Shown here one piece after another: positions 36,090 through 44,885 of a DNA stretch of 64,000 nt. Numbering within the stretch: the first letter of the stretch is position 1; the number at the start of each line of letters is the position of its first letter. The stretch is from Streptomyces gardneri (GTDB lineage: Bacteria; Actinomycetota; Actinomycetes; Streptomycetales; Streptomycetaceae): NCBI RefSeq assembly GCF_006539185.1, contig NZ_BJMN01000019.1:62001-126000 (forward strand), read 5' to 3'. The notes under the pieces are model-generated. The model did not search any database. It saw only the letters and a list, made by a program, of their open reading frames with translations, and was not told where the DNA came from. Made by a program: the position numbers and the translations under genes.

Positions 36090-36125
36090 GGCGAGCCGGG
36101 CGGCGCGTTCAGCGCCTGGCTCGCC
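36090..36125. terminator. Terminator between aminotransferase and LapA-like genes
   Basis: Arms GGCGAGCC/GGCTCGCC plus an inner GGCG/CGCC after one mismatch. It overlaps the last codons of the convergent LapA-like gene. Confidence 0.6.
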
Positions 36126-36375
36126 GTCGCATGGAAAGGAACATTCCGAGGAGGATGCCCACGAGCAGCGTGACCGTGAGCACGACCCACAGGGGCAGGG
36201 TGACGGTGGGGATCCACAGCCGGATGCTGACCGATCCCGTGTTGACCGCGATGAACCAGATGGCGAGACCCGCGAGCACGAGGAATCCGAGGGTACGGAT
36301 CCGCATGGCCCGGCCTTTGACGGTCAGCGTCGGGGGGCCGTGGCGTGGAGGTGCGTTCTGTGCCATGTCCTCCAT
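36109..36375 (-). CDS. LapA-domain (DUF1049) small membrane protein
   Basis: The protein is 88 residues if it starts at 36375 (GGG six bases upstream), or 85 from the ATG at 36366 (GGAGG only two bases away). Two hydrophobic helices (LGFLVLAGLAIWFIAVN and LPLWVVLTVTLLVGILLGMF) are separated by a short VSIRLWIPTVT strand, and the C terminus is Arg-rich. This is the LapA/YciS-like layout. In Gram-positive bacteria the function is unknown; in E. coli the relative works in lipopolysaccharide assembly. Confidence 0.8.
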   Translation of the reverse strand: MEDMAQNAPPRHGPPTLTVKGRAMRIRTLGFLVLAGLAIWFIAVNTGSVSIRLWIPTVTLPLWVVLTVTLLVGILLGMFLSMRRRARR

Positions 36376-36483
36376 TGTCTGCCCAAAGCGCCAGGCCCTC
36401 GACCGGAGGAGGCCGCGAGGCCGTCTCTGCGGCCCGCCGCAGAGGCCACGCAACATCCGCCGACACGCCTCGTTGATCACGCC

Positions 36484-37164
36484 ATGAACCACACCACCGC
36501 CCCGCGCGGGCTCCGCGTCCTGACCACCGCCCTCGCCGCCCTGACCCTGGCGATCGCGGGCACGCAGAGCACGTACGCGAGCCCCGGCGAGCAGAGCTGC
36601 CCCACCACCGCCGAGCTCTTCGCCACCGACAACACCGCGATCATCACGGATCCCGACGACCCCCGGCTCGACACCCGCCTGACGCGCTTCGGCCATGAGG
36701 TACGCGCGATCATCCGGGCCCACGGAGCCCGGCCCGGCGCCTCGGAGCTCCTGGACGGCGTCTTCTGGTCCACCGACCTGAAGCAGGCCACGTTCGAGCG
36801 GTCGCGCGAGTTCGACGTGAACCGGGTCGGACGCGACGGGCTCCACCACATCGCGGGCGTCATCGCCAAGGAGTACGACCAGGAGGCCGTGCTCACCTTC
36901 CGCTGCCTGCCGCGGACGTCGCCGGAGACCGACGCCGTCGAGATCGAGGTCCCGGGCGTCACCCCGGGGGATCTGCGCGCGGCGCTCCTCGCGGACGCCG
37001 AGGCACGCGAGAAGCTCGGCGGCGGCTCGGTCACCCTCGACGGCCGGCTGATCCTCATCGCCCCGGTCGCCGACCTGCCGCTGGCCAAGAGGTTCACGGC
37101 CGTGCTCGGCGCCGACTGGAACGAGGCCCAGGTGCGCTACGGCGACCGGGAGTTCGTGAGCTGA
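36484..37164 (+). CDS. Secreted protein of unknown function
   Basis: Not recognised. The 226-residue protein has a Sec signal (about 1-35; LTTALAALTLAIAGTQSTYA), then an acidic mature domain with two Cys residues (near 39 and 141), which may form a disulfide. No catalytic motif is evident. No ribosome site is visible before the ATG. A strong terminator follows. It is divergent from the LapA-like gene. Confidence 0.7.
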   Translation: MNHTTAPRGLRVLTTALAALTLAIAGTQSTYASPGEQSCPTTAELFATDNTAIITDPDDPRLDTRLTRFGHEVRAIIRAHGARPGASELLDGVFWSTDLKQATFERSREFDVNRVGRDGLHHIAGVIAKEYDQEAVLTFRCLPRTSPETDAVEIEVPGVTPGDLRAALLADAEAREKLGGGSVTLDGRLILIAPVADLPLAKRFTAVLGADWNEAQVRYGDREFVS

Positions 37165-37180
37165 GCCGGCACATGGAGCT

Positions 37181-37216
37181 GCCCGCCGGGCCCTGGTGGA
37201 CCGGGGCCCGGCGGGC
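37181..37216. terminator. Bidirectional terminator
   Basis: Perfect 13-bp arms (GCCCGCCGGGCCC and its complement) with a ten-base loop, between convergent genes. Confidence 0.85.
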
Positions 37217-37231
37217 GTCGGGACGGTGCCG

Positions 37232-38812
37232 TTATCCGGCGTACGTCTCGAACTCGGCGACCTGAGGCGTCCCCGACGAGCCGGTGATCTCGAAGGTGAT
37301 CTTGCTCAAGGTGGTCCGGGCGAACGTGACGGCACCCGCGCCGCTCCCGGAGGAGAGGACGGCGCCGGTGTCGGCATTGAGGAGCCGCCAGGAGCCGATC
37401 CGGCCCGTGGCACCGGCCGCCTCCTTGACGACGACCCTGGACACGGCGGTGGGGGAGCCCCACTTGATCGAGACGTAACCGGTGGTCCCGGCGGGCGACC
37501 AGTAGGTGGCCGGGTCACCGTCCCGCACGTTGCCGTAACTCGTCCCGTCGGCCTTCCCCGAGCCGTCGGAGCCGGCCCCGATGCTGAGGTTCGTCCCGCT
37601 GGGCGCGGAGGTCGACGGAGCCGGGGTGGTCGGAGCGGGAGTGGTCGGTGCCGGGGTGGTCGGCGCCGGGGTCGTCGGGGCCGGGGTGGTCGGGGCCGGC
37701 GTCTGGGGTGAGCAGGCGCCGTCCGACACCTGAAGGCCCTTGCCGGCTCCAGCCGTCCGGCTCACGACGCTCGGGACGCAGCTCGCCGCGTCGAGGGTGT
37801 AGGCGTACGGGATGGAGACCGAGGTGTTGGACTGCGGGTCCGGTCCCGCAGGATTGTTCTCGGTGCCGGGGCTCGACCACGTCACGTTGTCGAAGGTGTT
37901 GCCGCTGACCTGCCAGTACCCGGCCGCGTCCGTGTAGAAGGTGCCGAGGACGTCCTTGGAGTCCTCGAAGTAGTTGCTGTCGACCTTGGCGCGGGCCCCG
38001 GCACGGGAGTTGATGCCGGATTCGTTGATCCGCAGGTAGTGGTTGTTGTAGATGTGGGCGGTGCCGCCGCGCAGCAGGGGGACGCGCGAGTCGAGGTTCT
38101 CGTACAGGTTGTGGTGGTACGTGATGAAGCTGTTCGAGAGCTCGGTCTCGCTGGATCCGACGAGTCCGCCGCGGCCGGAGTTGCGCAGGATGCTGTAGGA
38201 CAGGGTCACGTACTGGGTGTTGTCCTTCATGTCGAAGAGGCCGTCGAAGCCCTCCGACTCGCCGCCCGAGGCCTCCAGGGTGACGTGGTCGACCCAGACG
38301 TTCCGGACGTCGCTCTCCATGCCGATGGCGTCACCGCCGTTGGAGGTGGGCGAGCCGGACTTCTTGACGTTCCGTACGGTCACGTTCTGGATGACGATGT
38401 TGCTCGACTCGCGTATGTGGATGCCCAGCTGGTCGAAGACGGCACCCGCGCCGACGCCGACGATCGTGACGTTGCTGATCTGCTTGAGCTCGATCACCCC
38501 GGCGGCGGTGTTGCAACTGCCGCCCGACACCTTGGCGGTGTTGCCGTGGTTGACGGTTCCCTCGACCTCGATGGTGATCGGGGTGCTGCTGGTGGCCCGG
38601 CCGCACAGGGCCGCGTGGATCGCGGTCCCGGTGGTGGCCCGCACGGTCTGCCCGCCGGCGCCGCCGGTCGTGCCGCCGTTCTGCGTCGCGTAGCCGGTGG
38701 CGCCACCGGTCGCGGCGGAGGCCGAGGGTGCCGAAAGGACAGCCCCTGTCGCGGCCGCGAGGGCCAACGTGGCCAGTGCCGCCTGGAGTCGCCGTGCGAC
38801 TCGTCGTCTCAT
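37232..38812 (-). CDS. Secreted pectate lyase, family PL1, with C-terminal discoidin-like module
   Basis: The 526-residue protein starts at an ATG after AAGGAAGG. The signal (about 1-33, ending ASAAT) is followed by a PL1 parallel beta-helix (about 40-375). NVWVDHVTLEA and DGLFDMKDNTQYVTLSYSI carry the Ca2+-binding Asp residues and RVPLLRGGTAHIYNN the catalytic Arg. A TTPAP repeat linker (about 373-398) leads to an F5/8-type-C (CBM32-like) module (about 405-526). It should degrade polygalacturonate outside the cell together with the PL9 enzyme, and both genes carry GAAAGCGCTTTC at the transcription start. Confidence 0.92.
   Translation of the reverse strand: MRRRVARRLQAALATLALAAATGAVLSAPSASAATGGATGYATQNGGTTGGAGGQTVRATTGTAIHAALCGRATSSTPITIEVEGTVNHGNTAKVSGGSCNTAAGVIELKQISNVTIVGVGAGAVFDQLGIHIRESSNIVIQNVTVRNVKKSGSPTSNGGDAIGMESDVRNVWVDHVTLEASGGESEGFDGLFDMKDNTQYVTLSYSILRNSGRGGLVGSSETELSNSFITYHHNLYENLDSRVPLLRGGTAHIYNNHYLRINESGINSRAGARAKVDSNYFEDSKDVLGTFYTDAAGYWQVSGNTFDNVTWSSPGTENNPAGPDPQSNTSVSIPYAYTLDAASCVPSVVSRTAGAGKGLQVSDGACSPQTPAPTTPAPTTPAPTTPAPTTPAPTTPAPSTSAPSGTNLSIGAGSDGSGKADGTSYGNVRDGDPATYWSPAGTTGYVSIKWGSPTAVSRVVVKEAAGATGRIGSWRLLNADTGAVLSSGSGAGAVTFARTTLSKITFEITGSSGTPQVAEFETYAG
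37621..37695. repeat. 15-bp tandem repeats encoding the TTPAP linker
   Basis: Five 15-bp units (consensus CCGGGGTGGTCGGNG) inside the PL1 gene encode a Thr/Pro/Ala linker between the lyase and its C-terminal module. Its length may vary between strains. Confidence 0.8.
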
Positions 38813-38883
38813 GGTCGTCGCCTTCCTTGCTTGTCGTCGGAGGACGGGAGTCCGGTCCCGCATACCGGGCTCCCGAGAACATG

Positions 38884-38895
38884 GAAAGCGCTTTC
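38884..38895. promoter_or_regulatory. LacI-type operator GAAAGCGCTTTC of the PL1 gene
   Basis: Identical to 11696-11707 and similarly placed, nine bases past the -10 hexamer. Confidence 0.75.
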
Positions 38896-38904
38896 TGTTC
38901 GGCG

Positions 38905-38933
38905 AGGATAGGGTCGGGCCGCGGGTCTTACAA
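38905..38933 (-). promoter_or_regulatory. Promoter of the PL1 gene
   Basis: On the minus strand, TTGTAA (38933-38928), a 17-base spacer, TATCCT (38910-38905). Confidence 0.6.
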
Positions 38934-38998
38934 GGCTCCGCGCACCGCGGAAATATCGCGGGGACCGCGCTCCACGCCGTACGGCACCCCATACCGGG

Positions 38999-39044
38999 AC
39001 ACCTCACCGGCACCCGGTCCGACACCTCACCGGCACCCGGTACG
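38999..39044. repeat. Two 23-bp direct repeats before the ankyrin gene
   Basis: Units 38999-39021 and 39022-39044 differ at one base (ACACCTCACCGGCACCCGGT core); a third, degraded unit runs on to about 39065. They fill the space where the ankyrin promoter or leader should be. Confidence 0.75.
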
Positions 39045-39070
39045 ACACCTGAGTGCGGCACCCTGTCCCT

Positions 39071-39844
39071 ATGCAGACCCCGCACTCACTGCGCTCCCAG
39101 GACCCCATGGCCGTGGCCGTCACCGAAGCGATCCGCTCGGGCGACCTCGACGCGCTGCGCCGCCTGCTCGCCGGGCATCCCGGCCTCGCCACGGCCCGGG
39201 TCGTCGAGGAACGGGAAGGATGCGGCCCCGGCGGGCGGAGTCTGCTGCACCTGGCAGCCGACTGGCCGGGACACGTGCCCCGCGGACCCGAGACCGTCGC
39301 CGTCCTCGTCGCGGCGGGCGCCGATCCGGACGCCCGCTTCGTCGGGGCCCACCGCGAGACGCCCCTCCACTGGGCGGCGAGCAACGACGACGTCCCGATG
39401 ATCGACGCCCTCGTCGCCGCGGGCGCCGACATCGAGGCCGACGGAGCCGTCATCGCGGGCGGGACGCCGCTGGCCGACGCCCGGGCCTTCGGGCAGTGGC
39501 GCGCGGCCCGCCGCCTGCTCGAACTCGGTGCCAGGCCCACCTTCCAGGACGCCGCGACACTCGGCCTCGACGAGGTGGTGGAGGCCGGTCTGCGGGCCAC
39601 ACCGCCACCCTCCCCGCAGGAGATCGACGAGGCGTTCTGGGGCGCCTGCCACGGCGGCCGGCTCTCCACCGCCGTCCGGCTCCGCGCCGCCGGGGCGGAC
39701 ATGGACCGGATCGGCTGGGGCGGCCTCACCCCGCTCGACATCGCCCGCGCCGGGGAGACCCCGGAAGCCGCGGAGGTCGCCGCCTGGCTCACGGCGGCCG
39801 GAGCCCGCACCCACGCCGAGCCGGAAGAGGCAGATCACTCCTGA
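39071..39844 (+). CDS. Ankyrin repeat protein
   Basis: This is a 257-residue cytoplasmic protein with four to five ankyrin units: SGDLDALRRLLAGHPGLA, RSLLHLAADW, ETPLHWAASNDDVPMIDALVAAGADIEA, GGTPLADARAFGQWRAARRLLELGA and LTPLDIARAGETPEAAEVAAWL. Such proteins mediate protein contacts; the partner is unknown. The start ATG has no clear ribosome site, and an in-frame GTG lies 18 bases upstream. A direct-repeat tract precedes it. Confidence 0.82.
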   Translation: MQTPHSLRSQDPMAVAVTEAIRSGDLDALRRLLAGHPGLATARVVEEREGCGPGGRSLLHLAADWPGHVPRGPETVAVLVAAGADPDARFVGAHRETPLHWAASNDDVPMIDALVAAGADIEADGAVIAGGTPLADARAFGQWRAARRLLELGARPTFQDAATLGLDEVVEAGLRATPPPSPQEIDEAFWGACHGGRLSTAVRLRAAGADMDRIGWGGLTPLDIARAGETPEAAEVAAWLTAAGARTHAEPEEADHS

Positions 39845-39865
39845 CCTGACCTGACCGGCCTTTAC

Positions 39866-39900
39866 GCGGCGCCTGACCCGGTCTCCGGACGAGGCGCCGC
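39866..39900. terminator. Hairpin between ankyrin and nitrate reductase genes
   Basis: Perfect 8-bp arms GCGGCGCC/GGCGCCGC around a 19-base loop, between convergent stops. Confidence 0.55.
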
Positions 39901-39902
39901 CC

Positions 39903-42900
39903 TCAGTACACGTCGCGTACGTAACGCTTGTCGGCGGCGAGCTGCTTCACGAAGACGGCCGCCGACTCCTCGTCGTGGCCGCCGTGCGTCACGGCGATGT
40001 CCCGCAGCGCCCGGTCGACGTCCTTCGCCATCCGGGCCGCGTCGCCGCACACGTAGAAGTGCGCACCGGACTGGAGCCACGACCACAGCTGCGGGCCGTG
40101 CTCCCGCATCCGGTCCTGGACGTAGACCTTGGCGCGCTGGTCGCGGGAGAAGGCGGTGTCGAGCCGGTCCAGGGTGCCGTCGGCGAGGAGGGCCGTGAGC
40201 TCGTCCTCGTAGTAGAAGTCGGTCGCGCGGTGCTGCTCGCCGAAGAAGAGCCAGTTCGGGGCGCGGTGCCCGAGCGCGCGGCGCTCGTCGAGGAAGCCGA
40301 CGAAGGGGGCCACTCCCGTGCCGGGGCCGACCATCACCATCGGCGTCGTCGGGTCCGCGGGGGGCCGGAAGTGCGGCGCGCGCTGGACGAAGACCGGGAC
40401 GGGGGCGCCCGGTTCGGCGTCGGCGAGGAACGGCGAGCAGACGCCCTTGCGGGGGCGGCCGCGCAGGTTCTCGTACCGCACGACGGAGACGGTCAGCGAG
40501 ACCTGGTGGGGGTCGGTGAGCGGGCTGGAGGAGATCGAGTACAGCCGGGGCCTGAGGCTTCCCAGCACGTCGGCCCACTCCTGTGCGGAGGCGCGGACGG
40601 GATGCTCGGCGATGACGTCGACGGCCTGCCGGCCCCATGTCCACTGGGCGAGCCCGTCCTTGTTGTCGGGGCGCAGCAGCCTCTTCAGCTCCCGGTCGCC
40701 GGTCCGCTCCGTGACGAAGCCGAGGAACGCGGACGGGGTACGGGTGATGTCCAGGTGGCGGTGCAGCGCCTCGCCGAAGGTGATGTCGCCGAACCCGGAG
40801 AGCTCGACGGGGGCGTCCGCGTCGAGACCGGTGACGGCCAGCCATTCGGCGACGAGCTCGGGGCAGTTGACGGGCCGGACGCCGAGCGCGTCCCCGGCCT
40901 CGTAGCCGAGCGGAGCCCCGCCGTCGCTCGTGTCGAAGGTGAACCGCCGTACCTCCTTCCCCGCCCCGGGCAGGGAGAGGAGCCGGTTGCCGACGAGCCG
41001 CGCGGGCGTGGTGGCGGGCCCCGGCCGGCGCGCGGGCGCCGAAGCCGGCGCGGCCGGGGGCACGGGCCGTGCCGTGGGTGTCCGCAGGCCTTCGGACAGG
41101 CCTTCGGACAGGCCCGCGAGGACCTGGTCCAGCCAGGCGAGGGCGGACGGCTCGAAGTCGGGCTCGCAGTCGGTGCGGGGTGCCAGGCGTACGGCTCCGA
41201 GCTCGTCCAGCCGGTCGTCCAGGCGCCGCCCGTGCCCGCAGAAGTCTCCGTACGAGGAGTCCCCGAGGGCCAGGACGGCGTAGCGCCGCCCGTCGAGCCG
41301 GGGGGTGTCGGGAGCGGTGAGCGCGTCCCAGAAGCCGGAGCCGTTGTCGGGCGCGTCCCCGTCCCCGAACGTGCTGGTGATCAGCAGCAGATCGGCGGTG
41401 GGCGACAGGGCCTTGAGGTCGGTCGCGTCCATGCCGGTGAGGGCCGGCCGGTGGCCCGCCGCGAGGAGCCGCTCGGCGGTGGCGGCCGCGAACTCCTCGG
41501 CGTTGCCGGTCTGCGAGGCCCACAGCACGACGACCTCGCGACCCGGCGCGCCCTGGTCCGCCCGGGAGTCCCGGGGCGTCCCCGAGTCCTCCGGCGTGCG
41601 GGAGTACAGCCCGGCGAGCACGCCGTTGACCCAGTGGGCGTGCTCCTCGCGGAAGGGTGCCCCGGGCGGCAGGACGGGCACGCCCGGCGCGCCCGACTCC
41701 AGGCCCGCGAGGAAGCCGACGAGATACTGCCGTTCCTCGGCGCTGAGGACGGGCGGCGGGGCGGGCGCGAGACCGAAGGCGGCGGCCGGCCCGGAGGGCA
41801 CGACCCCGCTCGGGATCACCACGCGCGGGGCCACGGCGGCCGACGGCGGCGCCTCGTCCCGAGGGGGCGTACCCGCCGTCTTCGTCAGCGCCACCGCGCA
41901 CACCTTCAGCTCGGGCTGGAAGGAGAGCGGATCGACGGCGTCGTTGGTGACGGCGTTGACGCACAGCTCCTCACCGAACAGGTCGTTCCAGTGGAACGGC
42001 GCGAAGCAGCAGCCCGGTCGGACCCGGTCGGTGACCACCGCGGGCAGCACGACCCTGCCGCGCCGCGAGGCGATCTCCACGGCGTCGCCCTCCACGAGGC
42101 CGAGCCGCAGGGCGTCCTCGGGGTGCACCTCGACGAAGGGCGCCGGGTTGAGCTTGTTGAGCTTGGCGACCTTCCCGGTCTTGGTGAGGGTGTGCCACTG
42201 GTGCTGGAGGCGGCCGGTGTTGAGGACGAAGGGATGCTCGTCGTCGGGCATCTCGGCGGCGTCGATGTGCGGTCGGGCGTGGAAGACCGCCCGGCCGCTC
42301 GCCGTCGGGAAGACGGGCCCCGCGCCGTCGCCGTCCACGTAGCGAATGGGGTTGCGGTCCGGGCCGCCGGGAGCGGCGGGCCACTGGACGGGCGTCTCGC
42401 GCAGCCGCTCGTACGTCACCCCGCTCACGTCGTAGCCGGTCGCCGGGTTCGCGGCGCGCCTGATCTCCTCGAAGACCTCCTCGGCGCTCTCGTACGCGAA
42501 CGCCTTCTCGTACCCCATGGCCCGGGCGACACGGGCGATGATCCGCCAGTCGGCGAGCGCTTCGCCGGGCGGGTCGGCCGCCGGCCGGGCGAGGGTCAGC
42601 GTCCGCTCGCTGTTGATCAGTACGCCCTCGGTCTCGGTCCACAGCGCGGCGGGCAGGACCACGTCGGCGTAAGCGTTGGTCTCGGTGTCGGTGAACGCGT
42701 CCTGGGTGATGACGAGTTCGGCGGCCCGCAGGCCCGCGACGACGGTGGCGCGGTTGGCGACGGAGGCGACCGGGTTGGTGCAGATGATCCAGCACGCCTT
42801 GATCTCGCCGTCCGCCATGCGCCGGAAGAGGTCGATAGTGCCGGTGCCGGAGCCGTCCTCGCGGAGCGTGCCCGGCGGGAGTTCCCACAGCTCCTCGGTG

Positions 42901-44036
42901 AAGGCCCGGTCCCCGGCGGCGAGGACCGAGCGCTGGCCGGGGAGGCCGGGGCCCATGTAGCCCATCTCGCGTCCGCCCATGGCGTTGGGCTGGCCGGTGA
43001 GGGAGAAGGGGCCGGAGCCGGGGCGGCAGATCGCGCCGGTGGCCAGGTGGAGGTTGATCAGGGCGTTGGTGTTCCAGGTGCCGTGGGTGGACTGGTTGAG
43101 GCCCATGGTCCAGCAGCTGGTCCACTCCTCCGCCGTGCCGATCCATTCGGCGGCGGTAAGGATGTCCTGCTCGGGTATGCCGGTGAGCGCGGCGACGGTG
43201 GCGGGCGGGTAGTCGGCGAGGAAGGGCGGCATCGCCTCCCAGCCCTCGGTGTGCGCGGCGATGAAGGCGGGGTCGGTGTGGCCGTTGCCGTGCAGGAGGT
43301 GCAGCAGGCCGTTGAGGAGCGCGAGGTCCGTGCCGGGCTTGATCTGGAGGAAGAGGTCGGCCTTCTCGGCGGTGGCGGTGCGCCGGGGGTCGACGACGAT
43401 CAGTTTCGCCCCGGCCTTGACCCGGTCCATCATGCGGAGGAAGAGGATGGGATGGCAGTCGGCCATGTTGGAGCCGATGACGAGGAAGACGTCGGCCTTC
43501 TCGAAGTCGTCGTAGGAGCCGGGCGGGCCGTCGGCGCCGAGGGAGAGCTTGTAGCCGGTGCCGGCGCTCGCCATGCAGAGCCGGGAGTTCGACTCGATCC
43601 GGTTCGTTCCGATGAAGCCCTTGGCGAGCTTGTTGGCCAGGTACTGGGCCTCCAGGCTCATCTGGCCCGAGACGTAGAGCGCGAAGGCATCGGGGCCGTG
43701 CTCGTCGACGACGGCCCGCAGCCGGCGGGCGGTCTCGGCGATGGCCCGGTCGGTGTCCGTGGGGACGGGCGCACCGGCGCGGTCGTCCCGGACGAGGGCG
43801 GTGGTCAGGCGTCCGGGCGCGGCGAGCATGTCGGCGGTGGTGGCGCCCTTGGTGCACAGGCGCCCGCGGTTGGCGGGGTGGTCCTTGTCGCCCGTCGCCT
43901 TGAGGACCGTACGGCGCCCGTCGGACCCCAGGCCGATGTCGAGGAGCATGCCGCAGCCGACACCGCAGTACGAGCAGACGGTCCGCACCTGGGCGGTGGC
44001 GTCGGCCCGTGGGTCCTGCGTGTCGTGTGGGGTCAC
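39903..44036 (-). CDS. Assimilatory nitrate reductase fused to a CysJ-type flavoprotein reductase
   Basis: The protein is 1377 residues. I place the start at the GTG (44036), seven bases after GAGAGG; an ATG 33 bases upstream lacks a ribosome site. Residues about 18-715 form a bis-MGD molybdoenzyme with an N-terminal 4Fe-4S motif (Cys 21, 24, 28 and one near 58) and NasC/NapA-like motifs (NSRLCMASAGTGY, SGRAVFHARPH). After a linker come a flavodoxin domain (about 833-980; LWASQTGNAEEF), then an FAD/NADPH reductase domain (about 1010-1377; VGPGTGVAPFVGF and C-terminal KRYVRDVY). It would pass electrons from NADPH through FAD and FMN to nitrate in one chain. GlnR-like boxes lie upstream. Confidence 0.9.
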   Translation of the reverse strand: MTPHDTQDPRADATAQVRTVCSYCGVGCGMLLDIGLGSDGRRTVLKATGDKDHPANRGRLCTKGATTADMLAAPGRLTTALVRDDRAGAPVPTDTDRAIAETARRLRAVVDEHGPDAFALYVSGQMSLEAQYLANKLAKGFIGTNRIESNSRLCMASAGTGYKLSLGADGPPGSYDDFEKADVFLVIGSNMADCHPILFLRMMDRVKAGAKLIVVDPRRTATAEKADLFLQIKPGTDLALLNGLLHLLHGNGHTDPAFIAAHTEGWEAMPPFLADYPPATVAALTGIPEQDILTAAEWIGTAEEWTSCWTMGLNQSTHGTWNTNALINLHLATGAICRPGSGPFSLTGQPNAMGGREMGYMGPGLPGQRSVLAAGDRAFTEELWELPPGTLREDGSGTGTIDLFRRMADGEIKACWIICTNPVASVANRATVVAGLRAAELVITQDAFTDTETNAYADVVLPAALWTETEGVLINSERTLTLARPAADPPGEALADWRIIARVARAMGYEKAFAYESAEEVFEEIRRAANPATGYDVSGVTYERLRETPVQWPAAPGGPDRNPIRYVDGDGAGPVFPTASGRAVFHARPHIDAAEMPDDEHPFVLNTGRLQHQWHTLTKTGKVAKLNKLNPAPFVEVHPEDALRLGLVEGDAVEIASRRGRVVLPAVVTDRVRPGCCFAPFHWNDLFGEELCVNAVTNDAVDPLSFQPELKVCAVALTKTAGTPPRDEAPPSAAVAPRVVIPSGVVPSGPAAAFGLAPAPPPVLSAEERQYLVGFLAGLESGAPGVPVLPPGAPFREEHAHWVNGVLAGLYSRTPEDSGTPRDSRADQGAPGREVVVLWASQTGNAEEFAAATAERLLAAGHRPALTGMDATDLKALSPTADLLLITSTFGDGDAPDNGSGFWDALTAPDTPRLDGRRYAVLALGDSSYGDFCGHGRRLDDRLDELGAVRLAPRTDCEPDFEPSALAWLDQVLAGLSEGLSEGLRTPTARPVPPAAPASAPARRPGPATTPARLVGNRLLSLPGAGKEVRRFTFDTSDGGAPLGYEAGDALGVRPVNCPELVAEWLAVTGLDADAPVELSGFGDITFGEALHRHLDITRTPSAFLGFVTERTGDRELKRLLRPDNKDGLAQWTWGRQAVDVIAEHPVRASAQEWADVLGSLRPRLYSISSSPLTDPHQVSLTVSVVRYENLRGRPRKGVCSPFLADAEPGAPVPVFVQRAPHFRPPADPTTPMVMVGPGTGVAPFVGFLDERRALGHRAPNWLFFGEQHRATDFYYEDELTALLADGTLDRLDTAFSRDQRAKVYVQDRMREHGPQLWSWLQSGAHFYVCGDAARMAKDVDRALRDIAVTHGGHDEESAAVFVKQLAADKRYVRDVY

Positions 44037-44086
44037 GGGGGCGCCTCTCTGTGGAACCGTTCGAGCCATGACCGTACGGAATGCCC

Positions 44087-44134
44087 GTTACGCCTGTGTC
44101 AACCGCGCCGATCATGGTCCGTAACGCCGGTCAC
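44087..44134. promoter_or_regulatory. Candidate GlnR boxes before the nitrate reductase
   Basis: On the minus strand, TTGAC-ACAGGC-GTAAC (44102-44087) fits gTnAC-n6-GnAAC, and GTGAC-CGGC-GTTAC (44134-44121) supplies two more half-sites. GlnR control of nitrate assimilation is established in streptomycetes; this assignment is inference. Confidence 0.45.
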
Positions 44135-44296
44135 ACAGCGGCCGGGGGCGGGCTGTGAGGCCGGCCCCGGGGCAGGCCCTCCGGCGGTCGCTGGCGGGGC
44201 GCCGCAGCGCGTGGGACCATTTTCGTAGGAAGCGACAACGAGCCCGCGCCGGGGTTCGGGCCCCGGTGAGGTCTCCCGTCGGACGAAGAAGGCACC

Positions 44297-44749
44297 ATGG
44301 CTGCCATCACGGAAACCATCGACATCTCCCGCAGTCCCGCGGACGTCTTCTCCTACGTGACCGACCCGACCCATCTGCCCGAGTGGCAGGAGAGCGCGGT
44401 CTCGGTCCGCAGGCTCGGCGAGGCCCCCCTCGCCGTCGGCTCGAAGGTCGCCGTCACGCGGCGGCTCGGGCGGCGGGAGTTCACATCGACCATGCAGGTC
44501 ATCGAGTTGGAAGCGCCGAGGCACTGGCACGTGCACGGCATCGACGGCCCCGTACGCGGTGACGTCCAGGGCACCATCGAACCGCTGGACGACGGAGAGC
44601 GGTCGCGCCTGACCCTCTCCCTCGACTTCGAGGGGCACGGCATCGGCAAGGCCCTCGTCCCGCTCGTCGTCCGCCCGCACGTGCGGAAGGAGATGCCGAA
44701 GGACGAGCGGACCCTCAAGGGCATCCTGGAGAGCGGCGCGGCCGGCTGA
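44297..44749 (+). CDS. SRPBCC family protein (polyketide cyclase/dehydrase-like fold)
   Basis: The 150-residue protein starts with AAGG five bases before the ATG. The START-like fold is indicated by ITETIDISRSPADVFSYVTDPTHLPEWQ at the N terminus, central beta strands and a long C-terminal helix (KEMPKDERTLKGILE). It probably binds a small hydrophobic ligand; no specific role can be given. It is divergent from the nitrate reductase. Confidence 0.85.
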   Translation: MAAITETIDISRSPADVFSYVTDPTHLPEWQESAVSVRRLGEAPLAVGSKVAVTRRLGRREFTSTMQVIELEAPRHWHVHGIDGPVRGDVQGTIEPLDDGERSRLTLSLDFEGHGIGKALVPLVVRPHVRKEMPKDERTLKGILESGAAG

Positions 44750-44835
44750 CCCCCCGCGGCCCCCGTCGTCGGCCCATTACGCGTGCCGTGAAGGCCTGTT
44801 GGTCCACCGAGTCCGGCCCTGCCTGTGGTACTGCC

Positions 44836-44865
44836 TTACGGATACATCGTCACGTTTTTCCGTAA
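44836..44865. promoter_or_regulatory. Inverted repeat before the BCCT gene
   Basis: TTACGGA (44836-44842) and TCCGTAA (44859-44865), perfect 7-bp arms, 20 bases before the transporter start. It may be an operator or an mRNA leader hairpin. Confidence 0.4.
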
Positions 44866-44885
44866 TGCAGTGAAAGGTGACCTCT

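Noticed and set aside
37621..37695. Regular 15-bp repeats considered as a CRISPR or minisatellite
   Set aside because: No unique spacers; the units are in frame and encode a Thr/Pro/Ala linker.
39975..44228. A plus-strand frame of over 1400 codons opposite the nitrate reductase
   Set aside because: Composition is typical of an antisense shadow; the opposite frame encodes a full multidomain enzyme.
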